Positions 54,491 to 64,000 of a DNA stretch of 64,000 nt are shown piece after piece (positions within the stretch are counted from its first letter, which is position 1; each line of letters begins with the position of its first letter). This DNA is from Cannabis sativa (Eukaryota > Streptophyta > Magnoliopsida > Rosales > Cannabaceae). The DNA is taken from the NCBI RefSeq assembly GCF_029168945.1, contig NC_083605.1, positions 34,485,280-34,549,279 on the forward strand. Reading direction: 5' to 3'. Made by a program: the position numbers and the translations under genes. Under the pieces are notes generated by a model. The model had not been told where the DNA came from, ran no database searches, and worked only from the letters and a program-made list of their open reading frames with translations.

Positions 54491-55906
54491 TAGATACGAT
54501 GAATATTAAATTATTAATATTTATTATTGAATAATTTATATATAAATATTGAAAAATTATTTACTCATGTATGTGTAGTTGTACAAAGAACTAAGATCAC
54601 TTAGCCATAAATAAAATAGTCAGCAACATATTAAAGTTTGGGAATCTTTAATCAATGGTTGCTAGTACGGTTCACTGATGCTCGTTCTTCGGTGTAAGTA
54701 ATCTAGGTTCAGATTATGGATGTAGTATGACATCAAAGTGAAGGTATTGTATATAATAGAGATTATATATGACAAGGAAAGATATGAATGAAGTTGTCTT
54801 TATCTAACATGACATTTACTATAAAGACCTAATTCATATCATAACGATAATCAATGGTAGATTGGCCTAAATCTTGAGTAATCATGAGCTCCTATTCATG
54901 TTATTAGTTTCTTTAATACACTCGTTAAAGTTTATCAGAGAAGATGATTCTTACAAATTTGTTTGGGAAACTAATAATGTGGATGGTTGGGGACATGATC
55001 TACAATTATAGAATTTCGACTTTCTTGACGGATCGAAAGCTGGTTCCCTTTAGGTGTTAATTCTAGAACTCGAAAGTTGTGCACAAATTTAGATGGGATC
55101 GAAATTATACTTACACTAGTTAATTTATGGTACTAAAGGATAAATAACTAATTAGAAGGGTAAAACAGTAATTTAATCAAAACTAATTACGAATCAACAC
55201 ATGGAGGGCTAATCACTGGAATTGATTATATCAATGGACATTACAGTAAAATTCAGTAAACATAATTCTATAATTATTAAGAGTTCAATTCTATATTTTT
55301 AGTGGAGTAATCATGGAATTAATAAACAAAGATTATTTGGTTGAGACTCAATAAATAATCTAGTTTATTAGAGCTTAGAATTATAGGTACATGGTCCTCG
55401 AATTACCACCTTAAAATACTGTCAAGGGAAGTGATAAAGAGCATTATAATGTCGTTGGAGAAAAATGTATTTTGAATTGTTAAAATAATAATTAATTAAA
55501 TAGGAAAAAGATAAAAATTATTAAGACAATATTTATTGAGACAAAAGTTGTCATGACAAAAGACACCGTCCTTATCTTAAATAAGACATAGTAGGGTGCA
55601 TACCCCTATTGCAGGGTTCCCTATGGTTTTATATTTTCGGGTTAATTAATTCATTAATTCAATCAAATAAATATTTGAATTTGAAAAGTTATTATAGATA
55701 TTTCAAAGTTGTTGAGATATTCTCTCAAGTAGTTGAGAGATTCTCTAATAAATATCAATACTTGAATTCAGTTATAGATATTAATTTATTCAAATAATTA
55801 AATATAATTTGATTAATAAGGTTTTAACTACTATAAATAGAAGCCTGATTTGAGAAATCAGTAACACACTTATGTTATCCGAAATTTTATTCACCTAACG
55901 TAGCAT
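54491..55906 (+). repeat. Copia LTR, second copy, truncated at both ends
   Basis: Positions 54494-55098 match 46170-46782. The sequence then continues for another 800 bp of typical LTR-like AT-rich DNA with a TATA box (TATAAATAG) at 55832-55840. The first 60 bp or so of the LTR and its 3' end are missing. It abuts the CACTA transposase start on the left and a Tat-type LTR on the right. Confidence 0.65.
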
Positions 55907-57202
55907 GTCAACGTAAGCCAAGATAGAGTACATGTGGAGTACAACCTTGCCAATAGCAAGACAAGGTCTCCATACAAGGTCTGGCAAAATCATCAAGAAG
56001 CAAGCAAAAGGAGTGAAGCGAGCCATCAAGGAATTGTACCAACATGTTTAGACGGCCAAGGGAAGCATATAGGCTGGCCAGGGTGAGCTTGTATGGTTGG
56101 ACAAGATCTAGGCACAAGTTGGCCGACCAAAAGGTCACTTTCAGACAAAGGGAGCTTTCGTTCAACCAAGGGTACCTAACCTCTACAAGGAAAAGGTGTA
56201 CAAAGTTGGCCTCTACTTGCCAAAGGCTAGCGTACACATCTAAAAGTTGACCTCCTCTTGGTAAAGCTGACAAAAATATGACCTGCAAGATCCTGGCAGG
56301 CACATGACCTGCCAAGTACTAGTAGGAGCATGGCCGGCCATACCTCAACATGCAGACCTTGCATGGTCGGCCAAACCTTATCCTGCAAGTGTATGGCTGA
56401 CCAGCTTCTCCCTGGCAAGACAATAATGCACAACCTTGTTCAATGGACAGCAAGCCAGGCTGGGAGTTAAGCCTTGACAGCCCATTAAGAGGCTACAAAA
56501 ATATCTTCTTTTAAGGGGAAATTTGGTCAAAAAATTGTTTTTAGAAATGAGAATAAAAAATAGTTTTTGAAATTTTTAAAAACAAGTCATGTTTGGTTAG
56601 TGTTTTATAAAAACAATATTAACTAAAAGTGAATTGGTTTTTAAAACAGAAAACAACATTTTGTTGTTTTCAAAATTCTTGTTTTTTGTAACTTTGTTTT
56701 CTGAAAACTGTTTTAAAAAAACAAGGCCAAACAAGCCAAATTGTTTTCAAAAAACATTTTTCTGTTTTTAAAAACAAAAAACAGTTTTTTAGTTATGATG
56801 CCAAACATGCGCTTAGTCACTCTAAGTCTACATGAAGCCTCTAAGTCTGAAACCCTCGTCTCTCTCTCTATCTCTCTTATACACGCACAAGTGGCTCTCT
56901 CTTCCTCTTTCTCACACGCCTCCAAGGCTTCATCTCTCTTTCATTAAAGATCTGCCTACTGATTCATACATTGTAATTTGAAGAGAACTATATCAGATCT
57001 CACCTATAGTGATTTGAATAGTATTATCTCTCGGTATCAATACAACTAAAAAGGGAGTAGGTCATTACCCGCTAACAAAGGGGGCCAAACTTCTATAAAA
57101 ATCCTTGTGTTCTTTTACTTTATAGTTCTAATTGTGTAACATGTGGCAAGCATCAATATTAATATGACTCCGCTATCGGTTGGCCACTTTTTGAGGTTAA
57201 TA
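55907..57202 (+). repeat. LTR of a second Tat-type gypsy element
   Basis: The right end is set by the primer site that follows. The left end (TGTCAACGTAAGCC) is the best TG start and is less certain. The first half (56070-56420) is rich in GGCC-containing repeats such as TGGCCGGCCA, TGGTCGGCCA and TGGCTGACCA. Positions 56510-56815 are AT-rich with many GTTTTT/AAAAAC inverted pairs and end near ATGATGCCAAACATGCGC, which suggests a small MITE inserted in the LTR. Confidence 0.6.
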
Positions 57203-57222
57203 GTTTGGTGCTTCCATTGAGA
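57203..57222 (+). promoter_or_regulatory. Primer-binding site of the second Tat-type element
   Basis: GTTTGGTGCTTCCATTGAGA is almost the same as the site in Y (40138-40160, minus strand), one base apart in the core. Confidence 0.75.
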
Positions 57223-57252
57223 GCGAGCGGATATCATATTTGATCAAATGCC

Positions 57253-58290
57253 ATGGTTAACACAAGGAGAACCCCAGTTGTACCATCTGCATCATTGGGT
57301 CTTCTTCAAGATCCTCTAACTACAGATCCTAATATCCATGTTCCAGCCACGACTGGAACTCCCATGAACACTACAAATGTCGTCAATCCTGCCATCTCAC
57401 CAGGCACCACGAATCTGGCCACTACCGCTGGCCAGGATGACACAAACATCCTGGTAGATCTGAACAATCGGCCCCTGCCTCCAAAGGAGGACCCTCTACA
57501 GGCGCCTCCTACTGAAGGAAGGACCCTTGAGGAACAGCCCCATGGAACCAGATCTCGTCCCTGATACTATGTAGGAGAGATAGGACCAAGAATTGGTGAG
57601 CCTACTACTGGCAAGGCCAATGTGGACGGGAGAAGATCTCGAGTTAGCCAGACTATGAGAGGCTGTTTGTCAGGTCAGCCTTACTGAAGAACCACACGCT
57701 ACTAATTGCGATGCATTTGCTGAGTAAAGACAAATTATTGAGATGGATGGATGACCAATAGTACATCCTTCAATCTCACCAGGCAGAGCTGGATCGCTAC
57801 AAAAGAGAGGCCGACGACTTAATAAGGTGGTTCAATCAGAGAACCAATGGAAGAGGCCAGGACTCATTAGAGATCCACTCTATAAGCAAGCTAACCAACC
57901 TGGTTCTTGAGGAACAAGGACAGAATTTCCCTTACCTGAAGGAAGACAGGCCTTCCCACGAAGGTCTAATGGCGAGAATAGCCAGATCCCTGCAACCAGT
58001 GACATGGGGGGCAAGTCAGGGATCTCAGGCTCAATAATAGCCCCCATCTACAAACCTTGGGCCGGCCAGCCACCTGCAGGAGTGCCTCTGGCTGGCTAGG
58101 GGAGTACAACCCCCCCAAGGGGAGCGAGCCACTGAAAGGCCAATCTTCAACCGATCAGGCCCAAGGACAGGTGAAAACACCCAAGACAACAACTTGAGGA
58201 GTGAATACAATCACTTCAGACATTTAAATCCACTAAACTCCAACAATTGGTATGATCTACCCCATGCCAATGCACAGACTCCACCTGTAA
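57253..58290 (+). pseudogene. Tat-type gag start, decayed and truncated
   Basis: The frame opens with MVNTRRTPVVPSASLG, the usual type of start for Tat gag, and runs 103 residues of proline- and threonine-rich sequence to a stop at 57562-57564. Beyond it, coding-like but frame-shifted sequence continues (around GKANVDGRRSR, then an NQRTNGRG-like stretch) to about 58290. AT-rich unrelated sequence begins there. Protease and pol are absent. Confidence 0.75.
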
Positions 58291-58436
58291 AAATCTTATA
58301 AATTTATTATATTATTTTATGTGAGAGGATAAAATTATCATTTTGCATAAAGAAGATTAGACATAGAGGAGGAAGGACCTCTTACTTTCTCTATTACCAA
58401 ACAAATAAATTTTGCTCTCATCAGACTATTCTCGAC
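58291..58436. other. Short AT-rich spacer
   Basis: No open frame or repeat is seen. It ends with the left copy of the hAT target duplication. Confidence 0.5.
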
Positions 58437-59327
58437 TAGTGTTGTAAGTTTGTGTGTGTCGTGCTGGTCTTACCCATATTTATTTGTACTTTTTAAAAAA
58501 CGGGTTGTGTCGTGCCGTGCTATAGAAAAATATGGGTCGTGTCGTGTCGTGCTAATATTTTTAAAGGGTAGACCCGGCACGACCCATAGACCTTGCACGA
58601 CCCATAGGCCCGGCACGGCCCGTAGACTCGGTATTTTCATGTCATGCTCAGATTCATGTTGTGTTATGCTTGTGTCAGCCCATATTTCTTTAACAGGCCA
58701 ACCTATTTTTCATCTTTGGGTTTGAATTCCTGATTTAATTTTGTATATATTTTTTCTTACAATTACTAACATATATAGTTTTAGTATATATTTATATAAC
58801 TTTTCAACAATAATTTACAAATAATCATATAAAAAATTATTAGCATTATTAATTTGAATATTTAATTATAAATACTCAAATTTTATATCACATCCTATAA
58901 ATAAATTAATCTATAATCTTAGTTTCACATGTTTTAATAATTTTAATTATAAAATTATAATATTTAGTATTATATTTAAGTTTTATCATTAGTTTAACTT
59001 ATTTATAATTGGTAAATGCATATCTTATTATTATTATTATTGTTAATAAATCATAATATTTTTCATATTTCGTTTCATGTTTTTCGACCTTGTTGTGTGT
59101 CGTGCATTTTCGACTAGTTTTTTTGTGTTTACGTATCGTGTCTTTCATGCTTTTTGTATCATGTCGTGTTTAAAGAAATATTTTTTATGTCGTATTGTGT
59201 CAATTTATAGTATCGTGTTGAGTCGTGTTTAAACTTGTATTTTTTCATCCTTAGTCGTACTTGTGTTTTTCGAATCTATAACGATTTCATGTTGTATTAA
59301 AAAATTTAACATGTATTTACAGCACTA
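58437..59327. mobile_element. Non-autonomous hAT-type element, 8-bp TSD
   Basis: The ends are TAGTGTTGTAAGTT and, inverted, TAGTGCTGTAAATA. The flanking 8-bp duplication TTCTCGAC is at 58429-58436 and 59328-59335. Both subterminal zones hold many copies of GTCGTG, GTGTCGTG or GGCACGACCC (58455-58660 and 59090-59235), a pattern expected for transposase-binding repeats. No transposase is encoded. Confidence 0.88.
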
Positions 59328-59335
59328 TTCTCGAC

Positions 59336-60548
59336 CTCCTCCATATATTTTCAAAATATTATATAATAATAAAAAAAACAAATAGACTATTCTCCACTCT
59401 ACTTCTAAAATTCCAAACAAGTCATCAGATTGAAACTATTATTATTATTATTATTTTCAATGCAAAGAATATGACAGTTAATGAATCAACAAACTCCTTT
59501 CAACTCATCTAAATAAATATTCCAATTCGACATCATTTCATTTCTCATTTTCTTTTAATAAAATAAAAAGCAACCAGTCAAGTATGGTTGTCCATCATCA
59601 TAGTAATTAGTCGTGAAAAAAGTTGCTAAGATTTTTTAATTGGGACTCAGCCTCGTGATGATCGTATCTGACAAGTACAGAATCCAACGGTTGATAGCCC
59701 TCCAACTACATTCAATTAATTAATTTAAACGGTGGATTAAATAACTTAAGGGTAACATTAGTGGAGTGGACCCCCTCCCAATTCTATGGGAACAGTCTTT
59801 ATTTTTTACAACTTTATTTAATGCACGTGAGAGGTTATGATCCAACGGTGGTTATACATCCGCCACACCGGATCATGGTTGTTAGGTAACTTCATTTCAC
59901 GATTTGGAGGCCAATAAATGAAATTTCTTTTATGTCAAAACTCGTATATCTCCTAATTGGAAAAAAAAAAATACCTTTTAAATTATTTACGGAAAAGCTG
60001 AGCATTATATTAATATTAAAAATGATGAAGCTGAAAATGAATCTTTTTAATTATTTTGTACAGACATATATTTGAAGGAGTGCATAAATTAAATAATAAA
60101 TATTAAATATTCATTTATAATTAAATTAGATGTTATTTTTTAATATCTAATTGGATAGGATATTTAATAGAATGTCCAAAAATTAAATACAGTCTCATAT
60201 CAATTAAACTAATTAGTAGAATAAATAATTAAATTTTATGTTATTATACTTAATATATACATATGGGTACATTCTTAATGGGTATTACCCATGAATAGGT
60301 AAAATTAAAAAATCTTGAGCTTTTATGCTTAATTTTTCTATCTAATTAAAAAAAATCTCTCATTTTTGTATCATATGGGTTGAGATTGTTCCATCGGTAA
60401 AAAAAAATTAAAAAAAAAATTAGCAAACAAAATAAAAAAAGAAAAGGTTGAGTTAAATATTTTTATATGAACATATTTTTGATGTAGTGTAAAAAGAAAT
60501 ATTTTTTGATATTTTTTTAATTAAGTAGTTAAATTAATAAGCATAAAA
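59336..60548. other. Unassigned AT-rich sequence
   Basis: I see no repeat seen elsewhere in the window, no terminal repeats and no coding. Positions 59640-59920 are less AT-rich and contain two ATCCAACGGT motifs. This is the stretch most likely to be single-copy host DNA, but there is no gene evidence. Confidence 0.4.
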
Positions 60549-61546
60549 ATTCTCCACCAAATGCCCTGCAAACCGGCTACCCGGTTTGCACCAGGTTTCC
60601 CAAAGCCCTTCATTTGTTGCTTAATTCTCCACCAAATGCCATGAAACCTTCCAGAGTACCTAATAAGGGCATACACAATATAATACAGCCAGTATTTCAC
60701 AGAACAAACCACTAAAACCCAAGTTGCCATTAAAGCTCAAAGTTGCATAAAACTAACAATAAACCTCAAAACCAGCTGCTATGAACTAAAATCAATCCAT
60801 ACTAACCCTAGAATTCGAACTATGCAAGCATCAAACCCTAACAGCCCCCAATTTACAATTTCACAAGTTCAAACTAAGTTTTAAAGCTTCCAAAATATGA
60901 AACTATGGTTCTAGGTTTACCTTTGATTGATCCTCTTGAATCCCTTGTTGCAAACACCAAAAATCCACAACAAAACCCCCTAATTTTGGCTGCTTCGAAG
61001 AGAGAGAGAGGAAGGAAAGAGTTGTTGTTCTTCTTTTTTTTTTTTTTAAGTTTCACAAAATGAAACAAATTAGGGAAAACCAATTTCCCTTGGCTGAAGC
61101 TATTGGCCACGTGACACACACCTAGGAAGCCACCCAATCCCCTAATTAAAATTACTATTTTGCCCTTTAGGTTATAACTTAGGTATTTCTAAAGCTAGGG
61201 ATAAAATGGTCAAAATCCATAACCCCACTCAATCCTGATATTTTATTTTCTCTAAAATATTTCCCACTAAGAAATAAGATTCTAAACTTACCCATGTGAT
61301 CAAACTAGCCATCCATCGCATTTTCCGTTGTCGCCGAGCAAAAATTACAAAAATTGCATATTTCACATATAAGCTAAATAATACCCCTAGAGTTTAGTAA
61401 AATCTCCGGAATTGAGAAATTATAACTCTAATATCTATTTCCAAATATTGGGGTCCACAATTAAATAAATTCATAAATAATAATAAAATAATAAAAATTA
61501 GTGCTAATTGCCTTTACTAATCTAAATTACTAAAGCGGTCATTACA
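60549..61546 (-). repeat. LTR fragment of family V, minus orientation
   Basis: It matches 48285-49274 in the same orientation and ends GTCATTACA. A short block (TTCTCCACCAAATGCC) is duplicated at the left break, at 60549 and 60627. Confidence 0.85.
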
Positions 61547-61873
61547 ATATATATATTTTTTGAGTATTTAATTAGTATTGTTATAATTTCTTTGTGGTGT
61601 ATAATTTTTTTACTACGGTATATTAATTTTCAGTGCTACAATATATCAAATACTGTTGTATATGTAATGATCTAATATATTTATTTGTTTTTATTACAAT
61701 ATAATAATATGAAATTCTAAAAAAAGTATATAACTTAATTTAATTATTATATATATTTTTAAAAAATAATATATAGTAAATGTATTTTTTTAATTTTTAT
61801 TAGCTAATTTATTATATTTGGTCATTTTCTTAATTTTTTTAAAAATGACATAATCTAACTTAGCTAATTTATT
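61547..61873. repeat. AT-rich interspersed repeat, copy lacking the MITE
   Basis: It matches 41652-41773 joined to 42388-42560, with the MITE target site still empty at 61659-61667. Confidence 0.8.
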
Positions 61874-62268
61874 ATTTGTTGTATGCTTTTCCTACTGAGT
61901 CTTTTGGCTCACAAATTCTACTATCATGTGTAGGTAAAGGAAAGGTGGAAGCTGAACAAGAGTGAGTTCTGAGCTTGGGTGATGATTGTACATGTCAAGA
62001 CGGCACGACCTGGAGTGTTCGATCTCGGGACATCTTGGGCTATATTTTGTGTGCGACAAGTTATAAAAAATATTTTGCTAATATTTGTAAAACTTTAATT
62101 ATGGGATCCCGGTTTATATAGATAAATTAATATATGTTTATAAAGTTTATTAAATTAAATTAAAAAATTTAACTTGACACGATTTTTGAGAAAAAAAATC
62201 TTTGGTTAGCAAAGGAGGCACATCAATTAGAAAATCACTGTAGCGCGCTTAAGTATCGAGGCGTTACA
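61874..62268 (+). repeat. LTR fragment of family V, plus orientation
   Basis: It is the reverse complement of about 47259-47660 and ends GGCGTTACA. It holds GAGTC...GGCTC near 61899, GTGTAGGTAAAGG near 61929 and GGGATCCC near 62103. Orientation is opposite to the fragment at 60549-61546. Confidence 0.85.
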
Positions 62269-62706
62269 TTATGCATCAAGCAAGGATACTAGGAGGTCTA
62301 CTACCTCTTATGTGTTTCAAAATAATGGAGATTGTATTAGTTAGAAATCACAGCTCCAATCCGTAGTAGCACTTTCAACTATAGAGGCAAAATTCATGGC
62401 GACCACAGAGGCATTCAAAGAAGCAATATGGCTACAAGGAATTCTGAAAGAGTTGAAGCTTCTAGTTGGAAAGGCAAGGGTATATTTTGACAGCCAATCC
62501 TCGATTCATTTGTGCAAGAATCCAATTTACCATGAGAAGACAAAACACATTGATATTCGATTGTTTTGGATAAGGGAAAAGATAAAAGAAGAAGTAATCG
62601 AGTTGGAGAAAGTGAAGTCAGAAAAGAACCCGATTGATATTGGCACTAAGGTGTTACCTATTAGTAAGTTCAAGCATTGCTTGGACTTACTCAATTTTAG
62701 TTGCTA
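62269..62706 (+). pseudogene. Copia RNase H C-terminal fragment
   Basis: After TRRSTTSYVFQNNGD and a stop in place of tryptophan (TAG at 62341), the frame reads LSTIEAKFMATTEAFKEAIW, then KARVYFDSQSSIHLCKNPIYHEKTKHIDIR and ends CLDLLNFSC. These are the last two thirds of copia RNase H. It may belong to the same copia copy as the RT piece at 46784, but this is not proven. Confidence 0.9.
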
Positions 62707-62756
62707 AGTAGCTACACATGAAAGCATTACAACATCCATTGGACAAATATGCTTAG

Positions 62757-64000
62757 TGTTGGAAATTATTTTACCAGGATCTAGATTTACTAACAAGTAT
62801 GTTGGATTAACAACCTAATATGAATTCTAAAACAATGAAAATAAACACATATAAAGTTAGAAAACCTTACAGTGGGTGCAGCGGAATAATATGACTCCTT
62901 CCGTTCAGATCTCTAGCCCTTGATTCCTTTCTGTAGCAGAGCATCACCAAGATCTGAAACTGGATCTTCTTTTCTCCTTCTTTGATGAAGTAATTCCATA
63001 GTCTTCCATACTATGATTGAGATACCACTTGATGTGTGTGGGCACTACTCATCACTCAAGGGAATTCGAAATACAGAGAAGGAAGAAAGAAAGAAAGAGA
63101 GAGAGTGGCGGTTTCATAGTGTTTGAGAGAATAAACTGTAAAGTGTCTGTCTCAAAACTGAAGCCTTTACCTTCTATTTATAGAATACCACATAGGGTTA
63201 AAGTTGTATTATTTGGCATTTAAAAAATGAAAAATAAAATGAGAAATAGGGGCAAAGGTGGCCGGCCATGTGTTAAGGAAACACAAATCATTCCACTTTT
63301 CCAACTTTCCTATTTCATCATTTCTAGTTTCCCATTTTCTCAAAATTACCAATTCTCTCTTTCAACTTCATGAATGTCAAATCTAATTATTTAATAACTA
63401 TAAATAATTATTAAATAATATATTGTCATTTATTTTATTTATTAATAAAAACTAATCAAAGTTTCCCAATTAATAAATATACCCTTTAAACTCTCTATTT
63501 ACTGTTTTACCCTTGCTTAGTGAAAATTCATAAAGTAGACATAGCCTAACTTTTAGAATTATAATTGATTAATTAAAATCAATTAACTGAGTCTTACAAG
63601 CAGTATGGCCTCAACTAGTATGGGGACCATGGGTCTATATAACCGAGCTTCCAATAAGTCGAACCGAATTTACCAAGTAAATTCCCTAACTTATTAATTC
63701 CTCATTGAATCCACACTTAGAACTTGGAATTGTACTCTCAGTCATATAGAAACGCTCTATATGTTCCACGATATAGACACGTCATCAGTTATCCATTGTT
63801 ATAACCCTAATGTGATCAATGATCCTCTATATAGATGATTTACACTGTACAGGATTAAATTACCGTAACACCCTACAGTGTATTTTATCCTTAAAACACT
63901 TAACCCTGTATAAATGATATTTCACCTAAGTGAAATGAGATCTCCACCATTTATCTTCGTTTGGTTAAGCTCGAAGGAAATCATCCTTTACTTCTATTTG
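62757..64000 (-). repeat. Third LTR of the X copia family, running off the window
   Basis: It starts TGTTGGAAATTATTTTACC and follows the X LTR with more substitutions and indels than exist between the two LTRs of X. The minus-strand TATA box (TATAAATAGA) is at 63173-63182. The other end is outside the window. It directly follows the decayed copia RNase H piece with no polypurine tract. Confidence 0.92.

Noticed and set aside
56713..56947. Small frames on both strands with cysteine or serine-rich ends
   Set aside because: They lie in LTR and CT-rich microsatellite sequence with no support on either strand.
1..64000. CRISPR array, tRNA or rRNA genes, bacterial-type operons
   Set aside because: No regularly spaced direct repeats, no cloverleaf candidates with A and B boxes that I could support, and the content is plant nuclear repeats.

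Overview
This is plant nuclear DNA, almost certainly from a eudicot, and it is essentially all transposable elements. I found no host protein gene, rRNA, tRNA or CRISPR array that I could support. The basis is AT-rich intergenic sequence, LTR retrotransposons of plant Ty3/gypsy (Tekay-type chromovirus and Tat-type) and Ty1/copia lineages, plant-type CACTA, hAT and Mutator-like non-autonomous DNA elements, and L1-type LINE debris. I cannot name the species from the sequence alone.

The left two thirds (about 1,377-41,129) is a nested stack that can be resolved with target-site duplications (TSDs). The outer shell, here called Y, is an old Tat-type gypsy element on the minus strand. Its 5' LTR is at 40161-41129 and its truncated 3' LTR at 1377-4122. 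Into Y went four things: a solo LTR (1706-3586, TSD ACTAA); a copia LTR fragment where reverse transcriptase should be (7565 to about 7885); a copia element X (9640-29606, minus strand, TSD CTTGC); and an almost intact Tekay gypsy element W (29648-39195, plus strand, TSD TTGTT). X carries a Mutator-type MITE (26935-27329, 9-bp TSD), and the left TSD of that MITE was in turn hit by a second Tekay element, Z1 (17489-26926, minus strand, TSD AGTAT). When X and W are removed, the gag reading frame of Y runs straight through both junctions. Positions 1-1369 are a separate Tekay pol fragment.

W is the best preserved element. It has two LTRs of about 2.29 kb, a Met-tRNA-type primer site, a polypurine tract and a long gag-pol frame with zinc knuckle, protease, reverse transcriptase, RNase H, integrase and chromodomain-like tail. 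One frameshift lies near the start of gag. Z1 is the same family but is full of frameshifts, and its differences from W are concentrated at CAG/CTG sites that have become CG-containing. One LTR of each pair shows the same change. This looks like a systematic consensus error at methylated CHG sites, or else a very odd mutation pattern.

The right third (41,130-64,000) is a patchwork. It holds an AT-rich repeat carrying a 605-bp Mutator-type MITE (its empty site is present at 61659-61667), a 34-bp tandem repeat, LINE fragments, a copia LTR plus RT piece, and a decayed CACTA element (46999 to about 54490) with a solo LTR (47259-49274, TSD TTAAT). After these come a second copia LTR piece, a Tat-type LTR plus gag start, a hAT-type non-autonomous element (58437-59327, 8-bp TSD), LTR fragments in opposite orientations, a copia RNase H piece, and a third copy of the X-family LTR that runs off the window end.
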